DNA of 64,000 nt from Schleiferilactobacillus perolens DSM 12744 (GTDB taxonomy: Bacteria; Bacillota; Bacilli; Lactobacillales; Lactobacillaceae). Below are positions 45,880-55,205 of this stretch, one piece after another. The DNA lies in contig NZ_AZEC01000002.1 of NCBI RefSeq assembly GCF_001435585.1, positions 28,879 to 92,878 on the forward strand, read 5' to 3'. Both the position numbers and the translations under genes were made by a program. The stretch's first letter is position 1. Each line of letters opens with the position of its first letter. The notes under the pieces were generated by a model that worked only from the letters and a program-made list of their open reading frames with translations, was not told the origin of the DNA and ran no database searches.

Positions 45880-46815
45880 TTAACCTCCAAAAGCCTCTGT
45901 TAACGGCGGTACCACTTGCTTCTTACGTGACACCACACCTGGCAGTGCGGCGGTGTCATCCGTGAGCGTCGTCTTAAAGGCCTTTGCGAAGGTTGCTTTA
46001 GCCGCGTCGTTGCCCACCACGATTGCCAGTGTATCAGAGTTCAAAATATTCGTGACCATGACAACGAAAAGATCGTAAGCATCCTTCTTTGCTTCAGTCG
46101 CCATCGCATCCTTGAACTCTGGGATCCGCGGTTTCACATCAGCCAAGTCTACGGTGTTCACTTGGGCGATCCGAATATTTTGACCGTTCATCGTGAAGCT
46201 CTTGGCGTCTTCATCAATTAGGTTCGCAGCCGGCTTGTCCGCAATATTCGTTCCCGCTTTTAACATTGCCAGACCATATTGTTCAGGGTCCACACCGGCC
46301 AGTTCAGCTAAAGCAGCCAACGCATGGCAATCCTTGTCGGTGGTCGTCGGCGATTTAAGCAACAATGTATCAGAGATAATGGCAGATGCCATCAACCCGG
46401 CAATATCCTTGGGAATCGCGACTTCCGCTTGTTGATATTCTGCGTAAACAATCGTGCTGACACAACCTACTGGTTCTGCGTGATAATACAGTGGTTGAGC
46501 AGTATTAAAATCATGAATCCGGTGGTGATCAATCACGTGGGTGACGGTTACTTTAGCAATATCTGGAGCAGATTGCTGCGGCTCATTGTGATCTACCAGC
46601 ATGACCTTATCGACTTCATTAGCCACCGTTTTAACGACCCGCGGTGCATCGTGATGGAAATAATTCAAAGCATATCGGGTTTCATCGTTAGGTTCGCCCA
46701 ACGCCACGGCCTCTGTGTCATACCCCTTTTGTTTCATCAAATACGCATATGCAATTGCTGCGGCAATTGCATCGGTATCCGGGTTTTGATGTCCAAAAAC
46801 AAGTTCTTTTGCCAT
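45880..46815 (-). CDS. ppaC: Manganese-dependent inorganic pyrophosphatase (family II)
   Basis: 311 residues of the DHH phosphoesterase superfamily. [14 protein letters not shown] (His and Asp metal ligands), [16 protein letters not shown], and a C-terminal domain with [10 protein letters not shown]. It hydrolyses the pyrophosphate released in polymer and nucleotide synthesis. The length is standard. ATG 46815 has a GGAGG before it. The ASCH gene follows. The compact family I-like protein at 32095-32439 would be redundant with it. Confidence 0.96.
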   Translation of the reverse strand: MAKELVFGHQNPDTDAIAAAIAYAYLMKQKGYDTEAVALGEPNDETRYALNYFHHDAPRVVKTVANEVDKVMLVDHNEPQQSAPDIAKVTVTHVIDHHRIHDFNTAQPLYYHAEPVGCVSTIVYAEYQQAEVAIPKDIAGLMASAIISDTLLLKSPTTTDKDCHALAALAELAGVDPEQYGLAMLKAGTNIADKPAANLIDEDAKSFTMNGQNIRIAQVNTVDLADVKPRIPEFKDAMATEAKKDAYDLFVVMVTNILNSDTLAIVVGNDAAKATFAKAFKTTLTDDTAALPGVVSRKKQVVPPLTEAFGG

Positions 46816-46861
46816 TATTCAGCCTCCATCAATGGTTATTTCTCATTCAGTATAACACGCC

Positions 46862-47806
46862 TTAATCCGCATCGCCCAATTGTAACCGACTCTGGTAATC
46901 CCTTTCTTGCAGATACCGATGCCATTCCTGCATGAAGGTATGAATTCGGGGAATGGCAATTTTCTCTCGCCGATACACAAACGATAGATCGAGTACTTGT
47001 CTGGGTGAAAAAGACGCGGTTTTGAGTCGCGGATCATGGTGCATGCTCAAGAAACTTTCAGGGAGTGCACTATAATAACCGCGCCGGGCTGCAATCCGAA
47101 AGATTTGATCCGGCATCATCATGGTCACCACAACATCTGGAGAATCGATTAATTCATTACGGAATAATTCTGTTAGACGACTGTTAATGTAAAATTCCCG
47201 CGGATAACTCACCCATCGCCGCTGGGGAACATCCTGCACAGCCACTTCATCCCCTAAATCCTGATCAGTGGGATAAATTAACCGCAGCTCATCGGCCGTG
47301 ATGGTTTCCGACCGATAAAGATGCCAGTTTTTGATGTTTTCATCCGGTAAATACATCACTGCCAAATCAATTTGGTTATTCTCTAATCGCTCCCAAATTT
47401 CCCGCCGATTCAGCAATGATAAGTCAATAGTGACATCATCATGCTGCCCCAAATAAGTGGCCACAAATCGTTCAAACACGGATGTCTCTGCGGATGATAA
47501 AATACCGAGGGCGATATGGCCGCGTTGCGGTTGAGTAAATTGTTGAATCTGATCGGCGGCATTATTTAAAATGTCGTTGATCTGCGTCGCCGCGGTCTGC
47601 AAAGCATTTCCCGCCTCGGACAAGTAAATCTTTTTACCCACCGAATAAAAAAGTGGCGCGCCAAATTGCTTTTCTAGCTTCTTGATCTGTTGCGTTAAGG
47701 CCGGTTGAGAAATGCCTAAGTTTTGGGCAGTCTGAGTATAATTCAGTGTTTGACTCAACTGGATAAAGTAACGCAATGACTTTGGGGTCAATTGCTCATT
47801 GGCCAT
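46862..47806 (-). CDS. LysR family transcriptional regulator
   Basis: 314 residues. The N-terminal HTH (residues 6-65) contains NYTQTAQNLGISQPALTQQIKKLEKQFG, followed by a PBP-like effector domain. The regulated genes are unknown. ATG 47806 follows AGGAGG. It is transcribed from the same strand as ppaC and DUF2075 with 20-50 nt gaps, so it might be in one unit. It need not act on its neighbours. Confidence 0.9.
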   Translation of the reverse strand: MANEQLTPKSLRYFIQLSQTLNYTQTAQNLGISQPALTQQIKKLEKQFGAPLFYSVGKKIYLSEAGNALQTAATQINDILNNAADQIQQFTQPQRGHIALGILSSAETSVFERFVATYLGQHDDVTIDLSLLNRREIWERLENNQIDLAVMYLPDENIKNWHLYRSETITADELRLIYPTDQDLGDEVAVQDVPQRRWVSYPREFYINSRLTELFRNELIDSPDVVVTMMMPDQIFRIAARRGYYSALPESFLSMHHDPRLKTASFSPRQVLDLSFVYRREKIAIPRIHTFMQEWHRYLQERDYQSRLQLGDAD

Positions 47807-47826
47807 CCCATTGTCCTCCTTGTTTA

Positions 47827-49047
47827 TTATGGTCGCCCACTTTCCTGAGCGGCTTCAATTAAAGCCTGGCGCAGGTTGGGATCTGTTGCGTAGATACCAA
47901 CTCCTAATCGTCCACGTTTCAACAAGACGTTCAATGAATTGCGAATGATTTGCGTTTTGGCCTGGGCCAAATCAGGAATATCGGAACGGTTTTTGAATGC
48001 TTCTGTATCCTGGTATTGATCGAGATGAATCTGCAGTTTCTGGGTGTGTGGATCATAACCGATTGCTGGTCCCAAAACAATTCCGGCATAATTTAAATCA
48101 AACCCTTGAATCGTATAGATTGAACCCACTTCATTAATTGTTTTTGGTAATTGCGCCCAGGGCGTACTTGTCATATTAATCTTGTCCCACGGTAACCGCA
48201 GTGAACCAGCATGGACATACCACGTCTTGTTGCCAAAAACGGTAAAAGGAAAATCCGCGGTGGCCAACATCCGGGCCAAGCCGTGACGCTGATTAACCAT
48301 CCGAACATGTTGGTAAAGCGGTGTACCATCGGTATAAACATGGAAATCATAGTGGTCAGTGGCTGGTATCGGTAAAATCTGGCCAGCAGTAAACGCATTG
48401 ATCCAGTCTGCGACGGTTTGAGCGCCCTTGATCCGAAACTGATGACTCAGATCAAAGATTTGATGGGGATAGTGGTCGATAACCGCATGCAGTCTGGGCC
48501 AGTCCCAATAACTCTTTAATTTCAATACTTGATGCGGATCAAAGACCAGGACTACCACTCGACTGTGACGGATAATCTCGGTCAACTGATTGTGCTGATC
48601 AAATCGATTGAATCGATCTGGCTGAGTAAGCAGCAGATGCGCCTCGTCTACGAAAGTGATGTCGTTGCGGACACCTGTCTTTGCATGGTCATTAATAAAA
48701 GGCGTCGGTTTCGCGAAGTCCTTTTTGTGTAAAACGGTATCTGCACCAGCGACCTCTTGGTAAATCTTCAACATCTCCTGATGGTTCACCAACAAGTTGT
48801 TTTGGCTGCCCGCTAAGAATCCGCTCTTCTGCCGGGCCAACCGTTGAATGTGACTGAAAGTCCGGGCAATCGCAGCACTTTTTCCCGTACCGGCGTCACC
48901 CGTTAACACGAATACAGCGTGTTCATCATGATGCCAGTGGTCCTTGATGAATTGCATGATGGCCCGATTGAGTCGCTCTTGGTCGGCTGAGTAATCATCT
49001 TGGTCAGTTAATAAAAATGTGGCAGCACTGAGTTGTTGATTGTTCAT
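47827..49047 (-). CDS. DUF2075 family P-loop NTPase (helicase-like)
   Basis: 406 residues. Walker A GDAGTGKSA is near residue 50 and Walker B-like ITFVDEAHLLL near residue 129. VVLVFDPHQVLK and QFRIKGAQ follow, as in superfamily I-like DUF2075 proteins that also occur fused to nuclease or Schlafen domains. VGSIYTIQGFDLNYAGIVLG is the conserved motif V-VI region. The function is unknown; relatives sit in defence and DNA repair contexts, but here the neighbours are ordinary. GGCGAAG precedes the ATG. Confidence 0.85.
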   Translation of the reverse strand: MNNQQLSAATFLLTDQDDYSADQERLNRAIMQFIKDHWHHDEHAVFVLTGDAGTGKSAAIARTFSHIQRLARQKSGFLAGSQNNLLVNHQEMLKIYQEVAGADTVLHKKDFAKPTPFINDHAKTGVRNDITFVDEAHLLLTQPDRFNRFDQHNQLTEIIRHSRVVVLVFDPHQVLKLKSYWDWPRLHAVIDHYPHQIFDLSHQFRIKGAQTVADWINAFTAGQILPIPATDHYDFHVYTDGTPLYQHVRMVNQRHGLARMLATADFPFTVFGNKTWYVHAGSLRLPWDKINMTSTPWAQLPKTINEVGSIYTIQGFDLNYAGIVLGPAIGYDPHTQKLQIHLDQYQDTEAFKNRSDIPDLAQAKTQIIRNSLNVLLKRGRLGVGIYATDPNLRQALIEAAQESGRP

Positions 49048-49109
49048 GATACTTCGCCTTCTTTCGCACTCACAATCTATTTTACACGATTGCCCGGACA
49101 GCTGTATAC

Positions 49110-49136
49110 AAAAACCCCACCTGCATACAGGTGGGG
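49110..49136 (-). terminator. Rho-independent terminator
   Basis: On the minus strand CCCCACCTG (49128-49136) pairs with CAGGTGGGG (49115-49123), then TTTTTG. It ends pflB-pflA. Confidence 0.85.
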
Positions 49137-49151
49137 CAATTCAGTCTGAGA

Positions 49152-49946
49152 TTAACTCGCATATCCGCGATAAGCGACTGTATCTAGAAGCCTTTCAGCA
49201 TTCTTAACTCGATCGGCGGATGGTGGTTCGATTCCCTCCAACGGATAATCAATTCCCAGTTCAGTGTATTTCTTGACACCCATCGTATGGTAAGGCAATA
49301 CTTCCACCTTATCAATGGCATTCAAGGTGTGAATATAGTGTCCGAGATCCCGCAAATAATCATCGTAATCGGTCCGTTCCGGCACCAGAACGTGGCGGAT
49401 CCACATGTGGTAATTATGTTCAGACATGTATTGGATCATGGCCAAGACGGTCTCGTTATTAAAGCCTGTCAACCGTCTGTGCTGTTCTGAATCAATGTGC
49501 TTGATGTCCACCAAGGATACGTCAGTCACTTTCATTAATTCAGCAAATTTGCTGAAGAATGGTTCCTTATAGGTAAACGGCTGACCACAGGTATCTAGAC
49601 ACGTGTTAATGCCCATAGTCTTGGCTTTCTTGAACAGTGCTAAGACGAAGTCGATTTGAACCAGTGCCTCACCACCGGACACGGTAATCCCACCCTTTTT
49701 GCCCCAAAAGGCCTTGTAACGAATGGCATCGTTGAGAATTTCATCTACGGTCATCTCATCACCGACACCAATATTCCAAGTGTCTGGGTTATGACAGAAT
49801 TCGCAACGCATCCGACATCCCTGGAGGAAGACAACGTAACGAATACCTGGGCCATCAACTGAACCAAAAGTTTCAATGGAATGCACAAACCCCACTAAGG
49901 GTTTCTTTGTTTGTACGCGTTCAATGGTGGCTGTATGATTGCCCAT
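49152..49946 (-). CDS. pflA: Pyruvate formate-lyase activating enzyme
   Basis: 264-residue radical SAM enzyme. The iron-sulfur motif reads CRMRCEFC (C-x3-C-x2-C), followed by HNPDTW as in PflA. GGITVSGGEALVQ is the SAM-binding GGE stretch. It generates the glycyl radical of PflB. Several ATG codons in tandem precede; ATG 49946 has the best spacing (eight bases) from AGGAG, the longer choices are equally in frame. It follows pflB with a 111-nt hairpin-rich gap. Confidence 0.95.
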   Translation of the reverse strand: MGNHTATIERVQTKKPLVGFVHSIETFGSVDGPGIRYVVFLQGCRMRCEFCHNPDTWNIGVGDEMTVDEILNDAIRYKAFWGKKGGITVSGGEALVQIDFVLALFKKAKTMGINTCLDTCGQPFTYKEPFFSKFAELMKVTDVSLVDIKHIDSEQHRRLTGFNNETVLAMIQYMSEHNYHMWIRHVLVPERTDYDDYLRDLGHYIHTLNAIDKVEVLPYHTMGVKKYTELGIDYPLEGIEPPSADRVKNAERLLDTVAYRGYAS

Positions 49947-49979
49947 CATCATCACTCCTATCTCGTGAAAGCTGATCTC

Positions 49980-50044
49980 ACCTGGTAAAGGCGCGTATCA
50001 CAGGCACACGCCCTTACCAGGTAAGAAAGGAAGAATCCTTCCTT
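49980..50044 (-). promoter_or_regulatory. Two hairpins in the pflB-pflA intergenic region
   Basis: ACCTGGTAA (49980-49988) pairs with TTACCAGGT (50014-50022) with a further GGCG/CGCC pair inside, and AAGGAAG pairs with CTTCCTT at 50027-50044. Neither is followed by a T-run on the minus strand, so they may be RNA-processing or partial attenuation structures that adjust the amounts of pflA against pflB. Confidence 0.45.
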
Positions 50045-50057
50045 ACCAAAGTTGTTG

Positions 50058-52319
50058 TTACATTGTTTCGAAGAAGGTACGGGCAATTACGTCATCCTGC
50101 TGTTCCTTAGTCAGATCAGCAAAGTATACGCAGTAGCCGGATACCCGGACGGTCAGAGTCGGATATTCTTCTGGATGCTTCTGAGCATCAATCAACGTGG
50201 ACTTGTTGAATACGTTGATGTTCAAGTGCATACCGTTATTTTCCATATACCCATCAACCATGTTAACCAGTGTGTCCTTGCGGGCTTCATCATCATGACC
50301 CAAAGTGTTTGGCGTTACCCCAAATGTATTGGAGATGCCATCCCGGGCATAGTGGTAAGGAATCTTAGCAGTGGACAACAGGGAAGCTAATGCACCATTG
50401 TGTTCTGCACCATAAGCTGGGTTAGCACCCGGGGAGAATGGTTCGCCGGCTTTACGGCCGTTGGGAGTCGTCCCCGTATTCTTACCGTAAACGACGTTGG
50501 AAGTGATGGTCAATACAGAAGTCGAAAGCTTAGCGCCACGATACAGATGATGCTTATTCATCTTGGTGAAGAAAGTCTTGACCAGCCATTTAGCAATGTC
50601 GTCAGCACGATCGTCGTTGTTACCATAACGAGGGAAGTCGTTGTTATCAACTGCATAGTCCACAGCCAAACCATCCTCATTGCGGATGATCCGCACGTGA
50701 CCATACTTGATAGCAGAAATGGAGTCAACGGCGTGGGACAAGCCAGAAATACCAGTGGCAAATGTCCGATCCAAGACGGTATCCTTTAACGCCAATTGAG
50801 CGGCTTCATAATAGTATTTGTCATGCATGTAATGGATGGTGTTCAGCGCGTTAACATACACATCTGCCAACCAGTCCATCATCTTGTCAAACTTCTGCAT
50901 GAATTCATCGTAATCGATATATTCAGAAGTGATCGGCTCATAGTTCGGTCCAACTTGGGCGCCAGCCAATTCATCTTTACCGCCATTGATGGCATATAAG
51001 ACAGTCTTGGCTAAGTTTGCCCGGGCACCGAAGTACTGCATCCCATCGGCAATTGGTTGTGCGGACACACAGCACGCGATGCCGTAGTAATCGGTACCCC
51101 ATTCATTCCGCATCAATTCATCATTTTCATACTGAATTGTGGAAGACTTGATGGATACTTCAGTAGCATAACGCTTGAAGCCTTCAGGCAATTTGTCGTC
51201 CCACAGTAAGGTGATGTTCGGTTCCGGTGCTGCACCCATGTTGTCCAAAGTCTTCAAGAAACGGAAAGCAGTCTTGGTGACGTGATGACGGCCGTCAGTA
51301 CCGATACCGGCCAAGGACAAAGTGGCCCAAATCGGGTCGCCAGAGAACAGACTGTTATATTCTGTTGTCCGAATGAACCGAACCATCCGCAACTTCATTA
51401 CCAAGTGGTCAATATATTCTTGGGCTTGTTCTTCGGTGATTAATCCCCGATTCAAGTCACGTTGGATGTAGGCATCAATGACGGTGTCGATCCGGCCAAC
51501 GGACATGGCAGCCCCGTTTTGGGTCTTAACAGCAGCCAGATAGCCAAAGTAAATCCATTGGATGGCTTCCTGGGCATTTTCTGCCGGACGGCCAATATCG
51601 AAGCCGTAGCTGGCTGCCATTTGTTTCATCTGCTTCAATGCTTTCCATTGATCGTTGACTTCTTCGCGCAGTTGAATCACGCTGTCGGTCATTTCACCGT
51701 CACCGATGTTGTTCCAATCATCCAGTTTGGCAGCCATCAAACGATCGATCCCGTAAATGGCAATCCGAGGAAAGTCAGAAACCAATCGACCTCGGCCGTA
51801 AGCATCCGGCAAACCAGTGACAATCTTGTAGTGACGTGCAGCCCGCATGTCGGGTGTATAAGCATCAAACACACCCTGGTTGTGGGTCTTACGATAGTGA
51901 GTGAAAATCTTATGCATTTCTGGATCAGTTTCAAAACCGTAAGCCTTCAAAGCATCCTCGGCCATGCGGATACCGCCTTCAGGCATGAATGCCCGCTTCA
52001 ACGGCTTGTCGGTTTGCAGACCAACGATGGTCTCCAAATCTTTGTTCAAGTAGCCAGGACCGTGGGAGGTAATGGAAGAAACAACATTGTTATCGGCTTC
52101 CAAAACACCGCCGACTTCCCGTTCCTTTTTCTTAAGGGCCAACAATTGATCATTCAGCGTTGTGGTTGCTGCAGTTGGACCAGCTAAGAACGATTCGTTA
52201 CCATCATATTGATTCAAGTTGTGGCTAATAAAGTCGCGGACATTGATGCCGTCCATCCAGTCGCCAGGTTGAAATCCTTCCCAGCAAGCGGGCATGGTCT
52301 CTTTTTCTAGTTGTTTCAT
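50058..52319 (-). CDS. pflB: Pyruvate formate-lyase
   Basis: 753 residues. Converts pyruvate and CoA to acetyl-CoA and formate without oxygen. The active-site pair ACCVSAQPI (adjacent Cys-Cys) is intact. The C-terminal glycyl-radical loop reads RVSGYCVYF, with Cys-Val-Tyr where many enzymes have Ala-Val-Arg/Asn; the radical Gly is kept. The start ATG 52319 follows GGAGGT. PflA lies downstream and fhs uses the formate. The promoter and operators lie upstream in 52379-52643. Confidence 0.97.
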   Translation of the reverse strand: MKQLEKETMPACWEGFQPGDWMDGINVRDFISHNLNQYDGNESFLAGPTAATTTLNDQLLALKKKEREVGGVLEADNNVVSSITSHGPGYLNKDLETIVGLQTDKPLKRAFMPEGGIRMAEDALKAYGFETDPEMHKIFTHYRKTHNQGVFDAYTPDMRAARHYKIVTGLPDAYGRGRLVSDFPRIAIYGIDRLMAAKLDDWNNIGDGEMTDSVIQLREEVNDQWKALKQMKQMAASYGFDIGRPAENAQEAIQWIYFGYLAAVKTQNGAAMSVGRIDTVIDAYIQRDLNRGLITEEQAQEYIDHLVMKLRMVRFIRTTEYNSLFSGDPIWATLSLAGIGTDGRHHVTKTAFRFLKTLDNMGAAPEPNITLLWDDKLPEGFKRYATEVSIKSSTIQYENDELMRNEWGTDYYGIACCVSAQPIADGMQYFGARANLAKTVLYAINGGKDELAGAQVGPNYEPITSEYIDYDEFMQKFDKMMDWLADVYVNALNTIHYMHDKYYYEAAQLALKDTVLDRTFATGISGLSHAVDSISAIKYGHVRIIRNEDGLAVDYAVDNNDFPRYGNNDDRADDIAKWLVKTFFTKMNKHHLYRGAKLSTSVLTITSNVVYGKNTGTTPNGRKAGEPFSPGANPAYGAEHNGALASLLSTAKIPYHYARDGISNTFGVTPNTLGHDDEARKDTLVNMVDGYMENNGMHLNINVFNKSTLIDAQKHPEEYPTLTVRVSGYCVYFADLTKEQQDDVIARTFFETM

Positions 52320-52378
52320 TTTGTCTACCTCCATACGGTGAAGTGGCTAAGATTAAGTATTACAGTTCCTACGCTTTT

Positions 52379-52406
52379 AGTATAACACATCACATTGGGT
52401 GTGCAA
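52379..52406 (-). promoter_or_regulatory. Promoter of pflB
   Basis: On the minus strand TTGCAC (52401-52406), a 16-base spacer and TATACT (52379-52384). The start would lie near 52372, about 53 bases before the start codon. Confidence 0.55.
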
Positions 52407-52538
52407 GCCCTTACTTCCTTGACAAGCCAGCAGGTAAACCGGTTATCTAACGAAAACGTTAATATACCGCGGTTTGTAGGGTAAGGTAAGCGATTCACCC
52501 TTAAAAAATATTTAATTTCTGTGTTAATATGGCACGTA

Positions 52539-52585
52539 TTCTGTACTAATACAGAGATTTTGTCCATAACTGTATTAGTACAGAA
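52539..52585. promoter_or_regulatory. Twin 14-bp operator-like palindromes upstream of pflB
   Basis: TTCTGTACTAATACAG (52539-52554) and its exact reverse complement at 52570-52585 form a 16-bp inverted repeat with a 15-base gap. Each arm is itself a near palindrome of the form CTGTA-N4-TACAG. They look like two dimer-binding sites spaced about three helical turns apart. The regulator is not identified. Confidence 0.6.
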
Positions 52586-52629
52586 GCCTAAGCGTTTCCC
52601 TTATTTTTCGTGTTGAAAAAATTACGTTT

Positions 52630-52643
52630 GTTCATTAATGAAC
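52630..52643. promoter_or_regulatory. Perfect 14-bp palindrome upstream of pflB
   Basis: GTTCATTAATGAAC is a perfect palindrome 45 bases beyond the twin operators. Possible binding site for a dimeric regulator; no known match is claimed. Confidence 0.35.
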
Positions 52644-52690
52644 GGATCGTACTGAAATCAATTATAACGAATTGGGCGGGTAAAAAGCAA

Positions 52691-52727
52691 AAAAATGACC
52701 AATATCATTGCGATATTGGTCATTTTT
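52691..52727. terminator. Terminator of parE-parC
   Basis: AAAAATGACCAATATC (52691-52706) pairs with GATATTGGTCATTTTT (52712-52727). T-runs on either strand make it usable in both directions, here for parC. Confidence 0.88.
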
Positions 52728-52740
52728 AATACGACACCGC

Positions 52741-55188
52741 TTATTCTTTTTCTACTGGCGGCACCGGTTGAAACGAAACGGGTAATCCGTCTGTTTCGAC
52801 ATCCAGGATGAAGGAGCCATTGGAGTAGCGGTCCGCTAACGGATGGTTCATAGGGGTCACTGTGATGTGTTTGTCGTGATCCGTGAGCACATTCCAAGTT
52901 GTTTGACCCGTTACCGGAGCAACTAAGACAACCCGGTGGGGGTTAGCCTTCAGGACGCGCAATACCAAGACACCCACGCCGCCGCGGTGGGCTGTTGGAA
53001 TTTGGTCCACCGCCATGCGCTTAAATGCACCACGGCTGGTCATGATCCCGACTTGAGTCTTGTCGGTATCCTTAGTCAACATGAAACCGACCACTGTGTC
53101 GTCTTTCTTCAGATTCTGGGAACGAACGCCGACGGCCCGACCACCCATGGCGGAAACTTCAGTCAGCGGATAGCGGGTCGCATAACCATGTGCCGAAAAG
53201 CTTGTGACCAGCCAATCGGCATCATCGGTCACAAAGTACACATCGGTCACCGCGTCATTACTGCTCTTTAGTTTCGTGGCGACTTGGGCGCGCGACTTAT
53301 AAGTGCGACTGGGTTGGAACTCTGTCAAAGTCAATTGCTTGATTTGGCCCGCTCGGGTCCCGAGAACAAACCGGCCAGGGCCGTCCAGACTCTTCAAGAC
53401 GGTGACAAACAAAATCTTTTCGTCCGCCGCCAATCCCGTGGTTTGCGAAATATGTTCCCCCGTGTCCTTCCACTTACCGTCTTGAATCTCGTACACCTGC
53501 CGGTAGATCATGTTGCCCAGACTCGTAAACATGTACACATGATCCAGAGTGTGCACGATATCTTGGAATACGAACTGGTCGTTTTCCTTCAGGCCATTAT
53601 CCCCTTCGTCAGATGCGTTGAACGAGCGCAGAGATGCTCGTTTCAAGTAGCCGTCACGACTAACACCCATCATGACCTCTTCATTGGATACCAGCACACT
53701 GGTATCAATTTCCAAGCTTTCCACATGCTTTTCGATCTGGGTTAACCGGGGTGTGGCATATTCTTTCTTGACCGCTGCCAGTTCTGTTTCGATCACTTTG
53801 GCCAGTTGGGCAGGATTATTCAAAATTTTGTTGTACCGGGTAATTTCCTTGCTCAACTTATCATGCTCTGCTTGCAGGGCCGTAATATCAGTGTTTGTCA
53901 ACCGATATAACTGCAAGGACACAATTGCTTCTGCTTGCGCTGGAGTGAATTGATATTGGGTCACCAAATTTTTCTTGGCGTCGCCCTTATCATGGCTGGC
54001 CCGAATCGTCTTGATCACTTGGTCCAGAATTGACAGGGCATGGATCAAGCCTTCAACAATATGCTGCCGTTCCTGGGCCTTTTGCAAATCAAACTGGGTC
54101 CGTTTGGTGACAACACTCTTCCGAAATTCGAGGTAAGAAGACAGGATTGATTGCAGACCAACTTGTTCTGGACGCATATTTCGAATGGCGACCATATTGA
54201 AGTTGTAGCTAATTTGCAAGTCGGTATTCTTGAATAAGTAATTCAAAATACCCTGAGCATCGGCATCTTTTTTCAGTTCGACCACAACCGACAGGCCAAA
54301 GCGGTCACTTTCGTCCCGAACTTCTAGAATGCCTTCGACTTTTTTCAGGACCCGCATCTCGTCCATCCGCTTGACCAGTTGGGCTTTGTTCACTTCGTAA
54401 GGAATTTCGGTAATCACAATTTGCTGCCGGCCGCCGCGAATGGTTTCAATATTCGTTTTAGCCCGCACCATGATTCGGCCACGGCCCTTGGTATAGGCAT
54501 CCTTAATGCCACTGAGGCCTTGAATGATACCGCCTGTGGGAAAGTCAGGGCCCTTCACGAACTGCATCAGCGCCGCTAAATCGGCGTCTGGATGATGCAG
54601 CAGATAAATGGTGGCATCGATCACTTCACCTAAGTTGTGCGGCGGAATCTCAGTGGCGTAACCGGCCGAAATACCCGTAGCGCCGTTGACCAGCAAATTG
54701 GGGAACTTTGCGGGAAGCACCGTGGGTTCTTCGGTGGTGTCATCGAAATTTAACACCATGGGCACGGTCTGTTTCTCAATATCCTGCAGCAATTCTCCTG
54801 CCACTTTGGCAAGACGTGCTTCCGTATACCGCATAGCAGCCGGCGGATCGCCGTCCATTGACCCGTTATTCCCGTGCATCTGAATGAGAGGGACCCGTAA
54901 TTTCCAGTCTTGACTCATCCGCACTAGCGCTTCATAGATGGAACTGTCCCCATGGGGATGGAAGTTACCCATGACATTACCCACAGATTTGGCGGCCTTA
55001 CGAAATGCCTTGTCAAAGGTATTATGATCTTCGTTCATGGCATAGAGGATACGCCGCTGGACGGGCTTAAGACCATCGCGAATATCTGGCAAAGCCCGTT
55101 CTTGAATGATGTACTTGGAATAGCGGCCAAACCGCTCGCCCATGACATCTTCCAGTGCTAATTCTTTAATGTTTTGTGTGTCAGCCAC
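52741..55188 (-). CDS. parC: DNA topoisomerase IV subunit A
   Basis: 815 residues. The N-terminal winged-helix and tower domain contains RVSQDWKLR and AAMRYTEARL, with the active-site Tyr in the R-Y-T-E motif. The quinolone-resistance region GDSSIYEALVRMSQ is wild-type in form (Ser and Glu). The C-terminal beta-pinwheel (about 490-800) shows repeated blades. It decatenates daughter chromosomes. The start is GTG 55188 after AAAGGA. It lies 17 nt after parE and the pair forms the operon. Confidence 0.95.
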   Translation of the reverse strand: MADTQNIKELALEDVMGERFGRYSKYIIQERALPDIRDGLKPVQRRILYAMNEDHNTFDKAFRKAAKSVGNVMGNFHPHGDSSIYEALVRMSQDWKLRVPLIQMHGNNGSMDGDPPAAMRYTEARLAKVAGELLQDIEKQTVPMVLNFDDTTEEPTVLPAKFPNLLVNGATGISAGYATEIPPHNLGEVIDATIYLLHHPDADLAALMQFVKGPDFPTGGIIQGLSGIKDAYTKGRGRIMVRAKTNIETIRGGRQQIVITEIPYEVNKAQLVKRMDEMRVLKKVEGILEVRDESDRFGLSVVVELKKDADAQGILNYLFKNTDLQISYNFNMVAIRNMRPEQVGLQSILSSYLEFRKSVVTKRTQFDLQKAQERQHIVEGLIHALSILDQVIKTIRASHDKGDAKKNLVTQYQFTPAQAEAIVSLQLYRLTNTDITALQAEHDKLSKEITRYNKILNNPAQLAKVIETELAAVKKEYATPRLTQIEKHVESLEIDTSVLVSNEEVMMGVSRDGYLKRASLRSFNASDEGDNGLKENDQFVFQDIVHTLDHVYMFTSLGNMIYRQVYEIQDGKWKDTGEHISQTTGLAADEKILFVTVLKSLDGPGRFVLGTRAGQIKQLTLTEFQPSRTYKSRAQVATKLKSSNDAVTDVYFVTDDADWLVTSFSAHGYATRYPLTEVSAMGGRAVGVRSQNLKKDDTVVGFMLTKDTDKTQVGIMTSRGAFKRMAVDQIPTAHRGGVGVLVLRVLKANPHRVVLVAPVTGQTTWNVLTDHDKHITVTPMNHPLADRYSNGSFILDVETDGLPVSFQPVPPVEKE

Positions 55189-55205
55189 GTCGTTTGATTC
55201 CTTTC

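Noticed and set aside
52448..52464. Catabolite-responsive element CGAAAACGTTAATA upstream of pflB
   Set aside because: The central CG fits, but both outer positions of the cre pattern deviate; similarity is too weak.
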